Below are positions 14,936 through 24,582 of a stretch of 47,868 bases of DNA, one piece after another. A program made the translations under genes and the position numbers. Source of the DNA: Deltaproteobacteria bacterium (GTDB lineage Bacteria > Desulfobacterota > JADFVX01); the NCBI GenBank assembly GCA_029860075.1, contig JAOUBX010000029.1:1-47868 (forward strand). Reading direction: 5' to 3'. The notes beneath the pieces are model-generated. The model saw nothing but the letters and a program-made list of their open reading frames with translations. It was not told where the DNA came from and ran no database searches. Positions within the stretch are counted from its first letter, which is position 1; each line of letters opens with the position of its first letter.

Positions 14936-16999
14936 TCAGGCAGAGCCTTTCTTTTTCTTTACTAGCGGTGGGCACTTGTCCATATCAACAAAGTTTTCCT
15001 CACAATCAAGACAATAGAGACATTCTCTCATGTTGATTTCTCCCTTTTCATTAATTGCACCTGAACCACACTCTTTTGCACAGATATTACATTTTGTGCA
15101 GAACTCCCTCCTCTTTATTCCGAAGAGGCTCAATGTGGAGGGGATCGCAAGACCTGCTCCGAGAGGACAAAGGTACTTACAGAAGAACCGGTAATTGACA
15201 AGACAAAAGGCAAGAAGAAGGAAGAAGTAGAATACATAATACCACTCCCTGTTGAGTCCCACAAGAAAGGCCGTCTTGAAAGGTTCAATCTCGGCATAGC
15301 GCTCAGCCATTTCCATAGAGTAGAAGGAAAGGCCAAGGAGGACAAGGAAAATAACATACTTGAGATACATAAGCTTGCTGTGTACCTTGTATGAGAATTC
15401 AAACTTTAATTTATTTGGGACAATGGTGTGGAATATTCTGTAGGCAAATTCCGTCAGCGTTCCATAAGGGCAGAGCCATCCGCAAAAGATCCCTCTTCCC
15501 CAGAGGATAATAGATATAGCGATGAACCACCAGAGAATAAAGATCATAGGATCGAGAAGGAAGAGGCTCCAGTCAAAGTTTCCAACAAACTTTTGAAGAA
15601 CCGTAATAAGCTGAGTAACGGAAGGAGCGGCCATTTTGTAGAAACCGATAAAGACAAGGAAAATAGCCATAATGGTATACTTTGTCCATTTGGCTGCCAC
15701 CCTGTTACGAACGAGTTTTAGTCGCTGAGTAAAGAGAAGAAGGATGATGATGAGAAGAATAATCAGGAATATTTCACTGACAATATTGCTTTTCCAGATC
15801 TCTACCCATACCGGTTCATCTTCCTCTGCCACTTTCTCGATAACCATATAGTTATCAGGAAGCTGGTATTCCGATTTAAATACGTTGAATTTTCTTTCGA
15901 TTGAACCAACAACGTGGGCTGAAAGAAAATTAAAGGCAAAGGGCTCAAAGGGAGAAAATCCTTTTTCCCGAATGATATAAACGCCGCCCTCCTTGAATTC
16001 AGGGGCGCCTTCTGCTGCTATGTCGTAGAAATTGTAATAATCAAGATCTCTGAAAGTAAAGTTATTGCCTCTCTGTTCAAATCCGAAGCGCTCAAAAATA
16101 CCTCCCCGAACAAAACCAGAGCCTTTAAAAGAGGAGACTCCGTTGCTTACAATAACAAAGGCATGTCCCCCTTTTTCTATCTCCTTTTTTACCCATCGAT
16201 AGTTATTTTTTCCCATCAGGTTGAGGCCGGCCGAAGGCAGGTTAAGATAACCAAAATAAATATCGATCCAGGCCTCTCCCTCTTTGGCCTGCTCATAACC
16301 GACTTCATCAGGGTTTACCCGAAGATGACCGAGCAAACCCTTATCAATCAACGCCTTCCAGGACATCGGTGTAAAGTCTTCAATTAAACGGCCCTTGATC
16401 CCGGAAACCGCTTGAATTATCCCAACCTGTTCTGCAATGAGACGGGTGCTTTTCATAATAGTCAGGTCCTCGGCAATAACCGTAACAGTAGCGCCACTCA
16501 CAGCATCGAGGGTCTTTACATTGGGGTCTTCACTGTCACCAAGCTTCGTCTTTGTGCCGACCTTCAGGCCGATATATTGATCTGCAAACCTGGTGAGTTC
16601 TTCTTCGGGAATACCAACCATCAAAATAGGTTCACTGTGCTGAATAATTTTGACGCCCTTTATGATTCCCTCCATATCCATGGAGATGAGCGTAACAATC
16701 GGTTGCCCCGAATAGGCAGGAATATCTACAATGTCTACGGAGAGAAAAAGGTAGCCTATGGTCTTTTTTGCGCCATCAATGGTTTGATAGGCCTCAATAT
16801 ATTTGGGATTCCCCTTACGCTCTGAAAAGTCCCCGGCCAAAGGCATAAGTTCTTTGCAGGGCACATGCGCGCACAGATCGGGAGCATTAAGTATGTCCGA
16901 TGAGAGCTTTTTATGGAAGACTCTCGCATTTGATACGGAAACAAACAGGACAAGTGTTAAAACAAGAGAAAGAGAAATAATATGTAATGATTTTTTCAT
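14936..16999 (-). CDS. nosR: NosR-type membrane flavo-iron-sulfur protein
   Basis: This 687-residue protein is the electron donor and maturation factor for NosZ. It has a signal sequence, then a periplasmic FMN-binding domain with the flavin attachment motif SGATVT (168-173). About six helices follow, with two cytoplasmic CxxxCP motifs (CGWLCP and CKYLCP), then a ferredoxin-type tail (CTKCNICAKECG and CLYCLDCEENF). This domain order and length match full NosR of clade I loci. ATG 16999 is preceded by GGGGAC. It lies downstream of nosZ instead of upstream, an order reversed from the usual nosRZDFYL, and has its own leader of about 300 bases after the nosZ terminator. Confidence 0.9.
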   Translation of the reverse strand: MKKSLHIISLSLVLTLVLFVSVSNARVFHKKLSSDILNAPDLCAHVPCKELMPLAGDFSERKGNPKYIEAYQTIDGAKKTIGYLFLSVDIVDIPAYSGQPIVTLISMDMEGIIKGVKIIQHSEPILMVGIPEEELTRFADQYIGLKVGTKTKLGDSEDPNVKTLDAVSGATVTVIAEDLTIMKSTRLIAEQVGIIQAVSGIKGRLIEDFTPMSWKALIDKGLLGHLRVNPDEVGYEQAKEGEAWIDIYFGYLNLPSAGLNLMGKNNYRWVKKEIEKGGHAFVIVSNGVSSFKGSGFVRGGIFERFGFEQRGNNFTFRDLDYYNFYDIAAEGAPEFKEGGVYIIREKGFSPFEPFAFNFLSAHVVGSIERKFNVFKSEYQLPDNYMVIEKVAEEDEPVWVEIWKSNIVSEIFLIILLIIILLLFTQRLKLVRNRVAAKWTKYTIMAIFLVFIGFYKMAAPSVTQLITVLQKFVGNFDWSLFLLDPMIFILWWFIAISIILWGRGIFCGWLCPYGTLTEFAYRIFHTIVPNKLKFEFSYKVHSKLMYLKYVIFLVLLGLSFYSMEMAERYAEIEPFKTAFLVGLNREWYYVFYFFLLLAFCLVNYRFFCKYLCPLGAGLAIPSTLSLFGIKRREFCTKCNICAKECGSGAINEKGEINMRECLYCLDCEENFVDMDKCPPLVKKKKGSA

Positions 17000-17234
17000 A
17001 ATTGTCCCCTATCGAAAGTTAACTGTATTATGTTATCAGAAAGCTTTTTGATTCTCAACCAATCAATGGTGAAGTTCACACAAAAAAACACCGCTTACCC
17101 CTCAGTTTAATTAGCAACTTCTAAACTATGAAACTAAAGACATCACCAAGAATATCATAAGTGAACACTTACTTACAAGGCAAAAATAACAACGTTCCCG
17201 AAAGAAAGGTTCCTGTTATCCTTCATGATACAAA

Positions 17235-17275
17235 TAAAAAAAGGGCGTAAAGAAATAACCTTTACGCCCTTTAAA
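17235..17275 (-). terminator. Rho-independent terminator after nosZ
   Basis: AAAGGGCGTAAA and TTTACGCCCTTT form a perfect 12-bp stem with a 9-base loop. Read on the - strand it is followed by TTTTATTTG. It lies about 25 bases after the nosZ stop, so nosZ can form its own transcript apart from nosR-D-F-Y-L. Confidence 0.88.
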
Positions 17276-17297
17276 AAAGCTGCTCCCAGATGATTAT

Positions 17298-19187
17298 TTA
17301 CTCAACAATCATCCTTCCTCTCATTTCGAGATGAAGCGCATGACAGAACCAGGTACAATAGTACCAGAACATACCTTTTTGGCTGGCCTTGAAGGTAGCC
17401 GATACGGTCTCTTGGGGATGCACGCCAAAATTGACATCGTGATTACAAAGAGCGAAGGCATGAGAAAGATCCTCAACTTCGTCATTGTTGGTTACGATAA
17501 TCTGGACAGTATCTCCCTTCTTCACCTTGAAAGAAGTCATGCCGTATTCGGGGGCAACAGCACTCATATAAACCCTGACCTTATTCTTGCCTTTTCGTAC
17601 GACTTTATCATCAGCGCCAAGCGTAACATTATCTTCCTTGGCCCACTTCTTGTACTGATCGAACATCTTGTCGTTGGGGTCGTAAATTTTCTTTGGATTG
17701 ATAAGATCTCTTCTTACGATAACAGCGTCATGTGGCTCAGGGTGAACAGCACCGTCATGAACAAGCCTCATCTTTTTACCTGAAATATCAATGAGCTGAT
17801 CGTTATCGGAGCGTCTTGGGCCAACATTGAGGAAACGATCCTTGGAGAATTTGCAAAGGGCAACGAGCCACTTTCCGTCAGCATCCTTGGTTTCACCCAT
17901 AGAGGTATTAAGGTGACCAATCTGGTAGTGAACGTCGATCTTGTCAACAATCGGATTGATCTTCTTCGCCTTTTTAGGATCTTTTTCTGCATATTGCTTG
18001 ATAGCCGTTTTAATGTTCCACTTGGTAACCTGGCTATCAAGGAAGATAGAGGTATAAGCATGCCCCCTGTCATCACAGAGCGTATGAAGCGGTCCCAAAC
18101 CGACCTCAGGCTGGGCGACAACACAGTCTTCAGGCTTTACCTTCCCTTTGAAGGCCTGACGAACTTTTTTGAGATCAATAACGGTACAAGTCGGAGAAAG
18201 TTTGCCGGAGCAAATAGCGTACTTTCCGTCAGGAGTTACGTTGATTCCGTGAGGGCTTTTTGGTACGGGCACGTAAACTGTGTATTTCCCGTGGCCAGAG
18301 GTCCCTTTACTTCCATCAAGAACCCTTACACCGTTAATCTTCTTGAAGTCACCCTTCTTGAGTCCCGCCTCGATATTAGCGGTATTGAAGAATACAGCCC
18401 AGTCCCTGTCTTTGGCCATCATGCCGCCCAGATCAACAGCCTCTTCCGAGTTGTAGCACGTTGCCATAGAAAGTGTACCGTCATGGTCAGTGGCACAAAG
18501 ATCCAGGTTACCCGTAACAGCAATCTGCCACTTCACCTTCATCTTCTCGCCATCAACCGCAGTATGGAACGCCTTATATTTGGTCGGATCTTCCATGTCG
18601 CGACCCTCGTTTGGATGGGGCGTTCTGAATTCCGAGTTACAGAATACGTAGTAAGTCTTGCCCTTTCTTACTCTCATGGGGAAAATACCATGTGTTCCCT
18701 GGCAGTTAGGGAGGTCGACACTGGCATCTGCCTCCATATAGTCAAGCCTTACCCTTCCAAGTCTGGCATTGAGCTTGTCATTGATATAGGCATATTTTCC
18801 GTCATAGGTGCCTTTGTCGTATGAGAGATGGCAGTGGTGAGTATCGCCTGATCTCATGACCTTGCCGCCTTTCATAAGAATCTTTTTCGATGCGTCTGTT
18901 GTTCCATAGCCGGTAGCGCTACAGTGATTGAACATGGGTATTCTTTTGAGCTCCCTCATGGAAGGAACGCCGAGAACCCTAACCTCGCCCGATTGACCGC
19001 CACTCCAGAAACCATAATAATCGTCAAGCTTGCCAGGCGGCACATGAGCGCTCAACGTCCCTTCTTTTGCCTGGCTTTCAGTCGGTTTAAGACCCATCGC
19101 CACACCTGCGCCTACAACGGTGCCGGCAGCAGCAGTTGTCAGAAAACCTCTTCGGGTTAGACCCTTGCCTTTCTTTTCCTTTGCCAT
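17298..19187 (-). CDS. nosZ: Nitrous-oxide reductase NosZ (Tat-type, clade I)
   Basis: This 629-residue periplasmic copper enzyme reduces N2O to N2. The N-terminus has a Tat signal (LTRRGFLTTAAAGTVVGAG), the mark of clade I. The seven-bladed propeller carries the CuZ histidines: DTHH (115-118), then GTHG, SPHG, PLHT, GHLN and HPEPHD. The cupredoxin domain carries CuA: SHAF plus CTWFCHALHLEM with C611, C615, H619 and M622. All expected ligands are present, so the enzyme should be functional. ATG 19187 has AGGAGG six bases upstream. It is divergent from parA. No FNR-type box was found in the 260-bp gap. The Cys after DTHH (DTHHCH) replaces the common Pro. Confidence 0.96.
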   Translation of the reverse strand: MAKEKKGKGLTRRGFLTTAAAGTVVGAGVAMGLKPTESQAKEGTLSAHVPPGKLDDYYGFWSGGQSGEVRVLGVPSMRELKRIPMFNHCSATGYGTTDASKKILMKGGKVMRSGDTHHCHLSYDKGTYDGKYAYINDKLNARLGRVRLDYMEADASVDLPNCQGTHGIFPMRVRKGKTYYVFCNSEFRTPHPNEGRDMEDPTKYKAFHTAVDGEKMKVKWQIAVTGNLDLCATDHDGTLSMATCYNSEEAVDLGGMMAKDRDWAVFFNTANIEAGLKKGDFKKINGVRVLDGSKGTSGHGKYTVYVPVPKSPHGINVTPDGKYAICSGKLSPTCTVIDLKKVRQAFKGKVKPEDCVVAQPEVGLGPLHTLCDDRGHAYTSIFLDSQVTKWNIKTAIKQYAEKDPKKAKKINPIVDKIDVHYQIGHLNTSMGETKDADGKWLVALCKFSKDRFLNVGPRRSDNDQLIDISGKKMRLVHDGAVHPEPHDAVIVRRDLINPKKIYDPNDKMFDQYKKWAKEDNVTLGADDKVVRKGKNKVRVYMSAVAPEYGMTSFKVKKGDTVQIIVTNNDEVEDLSHAFALCNHDVNFGVHPQETVSATFKASQKGMFWYYCTWFCHALHLEMRGRMIVE

Positions 19188-19450
19188 AAATCCATCCTCC
19201 TAATGTTTAATAATTAAAAAACAACAATAAAAAAACTTTTACGAAAATCCGCCTGCCCATGATAAAACTGCAAAAAACCCAAAGCTGCTGCAAATCCAAC
19301 AACCAATAAGGCATAAACAGCACAGATGACCCAAATATAATCACAATAAGAAATGCTAGTCAAGAAAAAATTACAAAATTTTTTTCTTTTTAAAAAAATC
19401 GATTTTGTGCTATTTTTATAAGCTAACTTTTATTGTACGGGAAAGGTATT

Positions 19451-20215
19451 TTGGGTAAGGTAATTACAATTGCTAATCAAAAAGGGGGGGTAGGAAAAAC
19501 CACTACCACCGTTAATCTGGCTGCCTCCCTTGCTGTAGCAGAAAAAAAGACGTTAATTGTTGATATCGATCCTCAGGGCAATGCGGGAAGCGGGCTTGGC
19601 ATTAATAAAGATCAACTTGACAAGACCGTCTATGATGTACTCATTGAGGAAGCTGAAATAAACGAGGTTATTATTGAGACAGACCTCGATTATCTTCATA
19701 TAGCGCCGGCCAACTCACACCTTACCGGCGCCGAGATTGAACTCGTCGGCGCTTTTGCAAGGGAAAATCGCCTGAAAAACGCCATAGCCGGGGTTCTCGA
19801 TGAGTATGAATATATCCTTATCGATTGCCCGCCATCGCTCGGCCTCTTAACAGTCAACTCGCTGACGGCTGCTGATTCGGTCCTCATACCGCTTCAGTGT
19901 GAATTCTATGCCATGGAAGGACTGAGCCAGCTTTTACGCACCATTAACCTTATCAGACAGCAACTGAATCCCGATCTTAGTATAGAAGGTATTCTGCTCA
20001 CCATGTTTGACAAGCGAAATAATATTTCTCATCAGGTTGCCGAAGAGGTAAAAGACCATTTTAACGAGCAGATATTTACCTCTACCATACCGAGGAATGT
20101 TCGCCTCAGCGAGAGCCCCAGCTTTGGAAAGCCTGTGCTTTTATATGATATAGGCTGTACGGGCGCTACCAGCTATCTGGAACTTGCCAAAGAAATCATT
20201 TACAGGAGAAACTAG
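19451..20215 (+). CDS. parA: ParA chromosome-partition ATPase
   Basis: The protein is about 254 residues in the Soj/ParA family. The deviant Walker A is KGGVGKTTTT; the switch region LIVDIDPQGNAGSGLG and Walker B-like ILIDCPPSLG follow. It binds DNA nonspecifically in an ATP-dependent way and moves ParB-parS complexes. Start is TTG 19451, giving MGKVITIANQK, with GGGAAAGG just upstream; a longer frame from TTG 19433 would cover that site. It lies five bases before parB, the usual operon. Intact length suggests the chromosomal version, not a plasmid type with an extra N-terminal domain. Confidence 0.92.
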   Translation: MGKVITIANQKGGVGKTTTTVNLAASLAVAEKKTLIVDIDPQGNAGSGLGINKDQLDKTVYDVLIEEAEINEVIIETDLDYLHIAPANSHLTGAEIELVGAFARENRLKNAIAGVLDEYEYILIDCPPSLGLLTVNSLTAADSVLIPLQCEFYAMEGLSQLLRTINLIRQQLNPDLSIEGILLTMFDKRNNISHQVAEEVKDHFNEQIFTSTIPRNVRLSESPSFGKPVLLYDIGCTGATSYLELAKEIIYRRN

Positions 20216-20220
20216 AACCT

Positions 20221-21084
20221 TTGGAAAAAAAGAGAAAGGCATTGGGAAAAGGCCTTGGCGCGCTTCTTCCAAGCTCCGAGTCTACGGGCCCATTGGGGAA
20301 TAAAAAGGTCTACCTTCTTTGCCCCATTGAAAACATCCATCCCAACGAGTACCAGCCCAGAAAAGTTTTCGACCATGAGAAACTTGAAGAGCTCATTAAC
20401 TCGGTAAAGGAAAAGGGCATAATCCAGCCGCTCATTGTGAGGAAAAGCGGTGAGCAGGATTATGAACTGATTGCAGGAGAAAGAAGGTGGCGGGCGGCCC
20501 AGAAAGCGGGTCTGAAAGAAGTGCCCGTCGTCATAAAAGATGTTTCTGATAAAGAGAGCCTGGAAATTGCCATCATTGAAAATATCCAGCGGGCCGATCT
20601 CAATCCTATAGAGGAAGCGGAAGGTTATAAAAGGCTAATCGATGAATTTTCCTATACGCAGGAAGAACTGGCCAAGCAGGTAGGCAAGGACAGAGCCACC
20701 GTCAGCAATCATCTCAGGGTACTCAAACTTCCCGATGAAATTAAAAAAGATTTATCGGCAGGCGCTATCAGCCTGGGTCATGCCAAGGCACTTCTTTCCG
20801 TGACATCGGAAGGTAATTTGATCACCCTGGGCAAAGAGATCATTAAAAAAGGATTGTCCGTCAGAGAGACTGAGGCGCTGGCAAAAAAAATGGAAAAAAG
20901 TCCTGCCGCCAATAAAAAAGAAGAGCCTGTCAGGGATCCCAACGTGGACAATCTTGAAGACAGGCTTGCTTCATTTTTCGGTACAAAAACAAGAATAATA
21001 AAAAAGGGGAAAAGGGGAAAGATCGAGGTTGACTTCTATTCATTAAACGAACTGGACAGAATTATAGAACTCCTCGGTCTATAA
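20221..21084 (+). CDS. parB: ParB chromosome-partition protein
   Basis: The protein has 287 residues. It starts with the short ParA-stimulating basic peptide (RKALGKGLGALLPS). Next comes the CTPase/ParB fold with LIAGERRWRAAQKAG, then the helix-turn-helix (YTQEELAKQVGKDRATVSNHLRVL), then the dimerisation tail. It loads as a CTP-dependent clamp at parS and partners with the ParA just before it. The start codon is TTG 20221 with GGAGAA upstream. I saw no parS-like TGTTTCACGTGAAACA nearby. Confidence 0.93.
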   Translation: MEKKRKALGKGLGALLPSSESTGPLGNKKVYLLCPIENIHPNEYQPRKVFDHEKLEELINSVKEKGIIQPLIVRKSGEQDYELIAGERRWRAAQKAGLKEVPVVIKDVSDKESLEIAIIENIQRADLNPIEEAEGYKRLIDEFSYTQEELAKQVGKDRATVSNHLRVLKLPDEIKKDLSAGAISLGHAKALLSVTSEGNLITLGKEIIKKGLSVRETEALAKKMEKSPAANKKEEPVRDPNVDNLEDRLASFFGTKTRIIKKGKRGKIEVDFYSLNELDRIIELLGL

Positions 21085-21113
21085 CTATATTTTTTAATTT
21101 AAAGGAGGAACAA

Positions 21114-21524
21114 ATGATTTCAAAAAAGGAATCTAGCGCAAATAGTGAAGATATTAACGCTTTTCTCGGCAAGGGGACCGATTTTAATGGAAAACTCACT
21201 TTTGAAGGAACAGTAAGGCTTGACGGCAAGTTTTCCGGTGAAATTTTTAGCCCCGGCATATTAATTATCGGCGAGTCTGCCAATGTAAGCGCCGACATCA
21301 ATGTCAATACGCTTATTTTGAGTGGTGAACTGACAGGAAACATTGAAGCAAAGACAAGAGTAGAAATACATGCGCCGGGCAAGCTTTACGGAAATATTAC
21401 CTCACCCGTCCTCGTTATCGATGAGGGCGTCATCTTTGACGGTGGCTGCAATATGAAAAAAAAGGACAACAATAAAGTCTCCATCCTTGAAAGAAAAGAA
21501 GAGGAAAAGGCAGTTAAATCCTAA
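21114..21524 (+). CDS. Bactofilin (polymer-forming cytoskeletal protein)
   Basis: The protein has 136 residues, with the single bactofilin beta-helix domain. It shows regular 6-residue turns such as GTVRLDGKFSGEIFSPGILII and LILSGELTGNIEAKTRVEIH, with the flexible charged ends typical of the family. Bactofilins form nucleotide-free filaments at the membrane and can organise ParAB or cell-wall enzymes. ATG 21114 has AAAGGAGG upstream. Position next to parAB, as seen in Myxococcus and other relatives, suggests a shared role in chromosome positioning. Its end overlaps the HEAT gene by up to 38 bases. Confidence 0.92.
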   Translation: MISKKESSANSEDINAFLGKGTDFNGKLTFEGTVRLDGKFSGEIFSPGILIIGESANVSADINVNTLILSGELTGNIEAKTRVEIHAPGKLYGNITSPVLVIDEGVIFDGGCNMKKKDNNKVSILERKEEEKAVKS

Positions 21525-23115
21525 ATTGTTAGATCCTGGATCAGAAAACATTTTCAATCTCAAGCGCGAGGTTGACTGCATCCTTTCAGATGTCATTGCT
21601 GATTCCTACTCAACGGATGAGATGGAAAAAAGCGCAAAGCGTCTCTCTGAAATGGGTGACAGAGTACAACCCTTTGTGGCAAGGCGACTAAAAAACCTTA
21701 CCGAATGGGGTAGTGTGGAGAGAATTCTTCACTTCATTGAACTTCTTAATGACTGCTCTTATGCGGAAGTTCTCAGAGAACTGCTGCAAAACAAGACCTT
21801 CAGGAATGCTTCCCTGAGAACGCGGGTTGAAGTCATGGCGACCCTTAAAAGTTATGAAGCGGCTCACTTTCATGAATCAACGGGCTTTCATAACAAGGAT
21901 AAGGATATGGCCTACCTTCTCTGGGTCAAAAGAGTGCTCGAAGATTTCCATGTCAGGGAATACAGAGCGATATCTCTTATAGAAGACTTCTTTATCAGTC
22001 ATCCAAAAGGGGCCGACATTCTCGACATCATACGCTCCATGACGGGTGAAAAAGGGGTACCTCTGCTGACCATTCTTGCAGATTGCGAAAGAACTGAAAC
22101 AGCCCTTGCCGCCGTCAGGTGCCTGTCTAAAATAAAGGATGACAGCGCCGTCAGGGCATTGAAAGATATCTATCATCACTCCTGGCGAAGCGAGATCGTA
22201 AACGCGGCGGAAAAGGGATTAAGGCGTCTCATGTTTTGCGGTTATCATATTGACGGGGCGCCCTTTTCTGCGCAGAGCAAGTCCATCGATGTCCATAAAC
22301 TTTTTGTCAGCCCTGTTGACGCCATGGGAAGTATCAACCTCTGTCTCTCAATGAACAGGGAAAAGGACAAGGTAGAAACCATTTTTCTTACACTAAATGA
22401 TGAACTCGGCATTATCGATGTCTTTGGCGCCAAAAGTATGAGCGGGAAAGATCTTTCGGTCATGATTGACGATATAAAAAATGACGCCATGCTCGTTGAA
22501 GGAGATATGGCTTATTTTATGAAGCTTTTGAACAACTCCCTTTACCAGAGTGAACAGCACAGGCTTCTTCTCTCACCGGAGTTTCATTACAGGAAGCAAC
22601 CCCTGAAAGGCTATTTAAAGCCTGAACCCTTTAATCCCCAACTTGGCTTATCCCTTTTAAAGAGGCTGAAAAAGGATAAAAAACGTGTTGAGAGAGGCGG
22701 AGAACTCCTGGAGCTCGATGAATTTTCAGGCTGGATAATCTCTCTGCCCGCTGTTTTCCACTATGCGGAAAAAGTTTCCCTGCTAAAAAATGCGGATCAA
22801 GGCGTCAAATCTTTCAAGGAGCGTTTGATCATTAAGGATTTTTGCAGGGAAGTGCTCGTGCCCATGGCCGGGCGTTTAAGATCACGATTATTCTCCATGG
22901 CGCACTTTCTGTTACATTACAGTGACAAACCTGATATGGCCCATATTGCCATTGCGACGGCAATTAATATGGGCAGGAAAGAAGCGCTGCCTTTTATCGA
23001 ACTGCCCTTTATAAAGGCCATGGCAGAAAAGAGCATATTAAACTGCAAAGAAGTGCTGGAAGACGGCTTCGACCTGAGAGAGTATGAAGAAGAACTGGAC
23101 GGGCTGGATGAATAA
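21487..23115 (+). CDS. HEAT-repeat-like helical protein
   Basis: The protein has up to 542 residues, is all-helical, and has no signal peptide or membrane helix. Central segments such as GVPLLTILADCERTETALAA followed by SKIKDDSAVRALKDIY fit HEAT/PBS-lyase-type repeats (about residues 185-250). The rest has no family I recognise, and the C-terminus is acidic. Start is uncertain: TTG 21487 gives a basic leader KEKKRKRQ inside bactofilin, TTG 21526 begins right after the bactofilin stop. Direct linkage with parAB and bactofilin suggests a scaffold role, but this is inference. Confidence 0.75.
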   Translation: MKEKKRKRQLNPKLLDPGSENIFNLKREVDCILSDVIADSYSTDEMEKSAKRLSEMGDRVQPFVARRLKNLTEWGSVERILHFIELLNDCSYAEVLRELLQNKTFRNASLRTRVEVMATLKSYEAAHFHESTGFHNKDKDMAYLLWVKRVLEDFHVREYRAISLIEDFFISHPKGADILDIIRSMTGEKGVPLLTILADCERTETALAAVRCLSKIKDDSAVRALKDIYHHSWRSEIVNAAEKGLRRLMFCGYHIDGAPFSAQSKSIDVHKLFVSPVDAMGSINLCLSMNREKDKVETIFLTLNDELGIIDVFGAKSMSGKDLSVMIDDIKNDAMLVEGDMAYFMKLLNNSLYQSEQHRLLLSPEFHYRKQPLKGYLKPEPFNPQLGLSLLKRLKKDKKRVERGGELLELDEFSGWIISLPAVFHYAEKVSLLKNADQGVKSFKERLIIKDFCREVLVPMAGRLRSRLFSMAHFLLHYSDKPDMAHIAIATAINMGRKEALPFIELPFIKAMAEKSILNCKEVLEDGFDLREYEEELDGLDE

Positions 23116-23156
23116 TTGTTATTCCCTCCCCAAAGGAACAGGACATAAAAGGCAAT

Positions 23157-24194
23157 ATGATTAAAAGCGGGGCCATAGCCATCAACAACGAAATATCAGA
23201 CAGCGGTAACGGTGTATCTGAAATTGCTGATTTTGAAAAGAGAATCCTTGAAGGGGGCGAGATAAGCGAAGAGGAAGCGATTCGCCTTATCAATCTGGAA
23301 GGCAGTGAGATTTTTGATCTGCTTCATTCGGCAAGCAGAATCAGGGGCCGCTTCAAGGGCAATAAAGTCAACCTCTGCTCAATTGTTAATGCAAAGTCAG
23401 GGCTTTGCTCCGAGGACTGCTCATTTTGTGCCCAGTCTTCACATTTTGAGACCAGGGCCCCTGTCTACGACATGATAGAGCCGGAAAAGATCGTCCATGC
23501 CGCAAAAAAAGCAAAAGAAATGAAGTCGCGCGAATTCAGCATCGTCACAAGCGGCATGTCCGTTGACAACGAAGAAGACCTTAACACCCTTTGCAATAGT
23601 ATTGAAAAGATAAAAAACGAAGGCGGTCTCGAACGATGCGCCTCACTGGGCAACATGTCGAGAGAAGCGATGGAGCGGCTGAAAAAAGCAGGTCTCCAGA
23701 GCTTTCACCATAACCTGGAAACGGCAAGGAGTTTTTTTCCCAACATCTGTACGACCCATGACTATGAAGATGATGTCAATACGGTGAGGATGGCTAAAGA
23801 GCTCGGCTTTGAAACATGCTGCGGAGGGATATTGGGCCTTGGGGAAACAAGGGAACAGCGTGTTGAACTGGCGCTTACATTAAAAGAACTCGATGTGGAT
23901 TCCATCCCTCTCAACTTTTTAAATCCCATTGAAGGAACGGCCATGGAAGGGGCGCCCACTGTTGAACCCATGGAAGCCCTGAAAACGATTGCTGTATTTC
24001 GCTTCCTTCTTCCGCAAAAAGACATTATCGTATCGGGAGGCCGCGAAGTGACCTTCAGAGACCTCCAATCCCTCATTTTTATGGCCGGAGCCAACGGAAC
24101 ACTTATCGGCAACTATCTGACGACAAAAGGATCGAGCCCGGAAAAGGTGCTTACCATGATAAGGGACCTTGGCCTCGAACCTGCCGGCTACTAG
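23157..24194 (+). CDS. bioB: Biotin synthase BioB
   Basis: The protein has 345 residues. It is a radical-SAM enzyme that inserts sulfur into dethiobiotin. The SAM cluster motif CSEDCSFC lies at C84, C88 and C91, and YLTTKGSSPEKVLTMI near the end is a BioB-type tail. The sites ERCASLGNM and HHNLETA also fit the family, and the conserved Arg in SGGREVTF is near residue 300. The N-terminal 40 residues extend the usual helix. The start is ATG 23157. No other bio genes are in the window, so pathway genes are elsewhere. Confidence 0.95.
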   Translation: MIKSGAIAINNEISDSGNGVSEIADFEKRILEGGEISEEEAIRLINLEGSEIFDLLHSASRIRGRFKGNKVNLCSIVNAKSGLCSEDCSFCAQSSHFETRAPVYDMIEPEKIVHAAKKAKEMKSREFSIVTSGMSVDNEEDLNTLCNSIEKIKNEGGLERCASLGNMSREAMERLKKAGLQSFHHNLETARSFFPNICTTHDYEDDVNTVRMAKELGFETCCGGILGLGETREQRVELALTLKELDVDSIPLNFLNPIEGTAMEGAPTVEPMEALKTIAVFRFLLPQKDIIVSGGREVTFRDLQSLIFMAGANGTLIGNYLTTKGSSPEKVLTMIRDLGLEPAGY

Positions 24195-24276
24195 CCCTTT
24201 TCTTCCGGAATATTGACAAAATCAGCTCTAATTATTAAAATATGTATCGAAACTGGAAACTATGGAGGTAAAAATT

Positions 24277-24522
24277 ATGCCACTTTATGAATACGGGTGC
24301 AGAGATTGCGGATATGACTTTGAAGTAATGCAGAAGATGAGTGATCCCGACCCTGCCGGCTGCCCAAAATGCAGCGGAACAAACGTATCAAAGCTGATAT
24401 CTGCAGGCGCCTTCCACTTAAAAGGCGGAGGCTGGTATTCGGACGGTTATTCAAAAGAGAAAAAACCGGCAAGCTGTGATGCAGCCAAGGCGCCCTCCTG
24501 TGGCGGATGTCCGGCTGCTTAA
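24277..24522 (+). CDS. FmdB-type zinc-ribbon protein
   Basis: The protein has 81 residues and opens with MPLYEYGCRDCGYDFEVMQK, the standard FmdB/CxxC_CxxC_SSSS N-terminus. A second CPKCSG follows, giving a four-Cys zinc ribbon. A Cys-rich tail (CGGCPAA) ends it. The family is implicated in regulation of formamidase/amidase genes but its role is generally unknown. ATG 24277 has GGAGGT upstream; an upstream in-frame ATG at 24262 precedes that site. A terminator follows about 60 bases after the stop. Confidence 0.85.
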   Translation: MPLYEYGCRDCGYDFEVMQKMSDPDPAGCPKCSGTNVSKLISAGAFHLKGGGWYSDGYSKEKKPASCDAAKAPSCGGCPAA

Positions 24523-24582
24523 AGACTTTAAGCCGGAAGCCGTGAACCAACTGCCCTTTCCGGGCTTAAAGCTAAAACGAAT

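Noticed and set aside
17048..17066. FNR-type box near nosR (TTGATT...AATCAA)
   Set aside because: The spacer between TTGAT and ATCAA is nine bases instead of four, so it is not an FNR/NnrR site; may be chance.
19188..21113. parS site near parAB
   Set aside because: No match to TGTTTCACGTGAAACA or a close variant was seen in this region.
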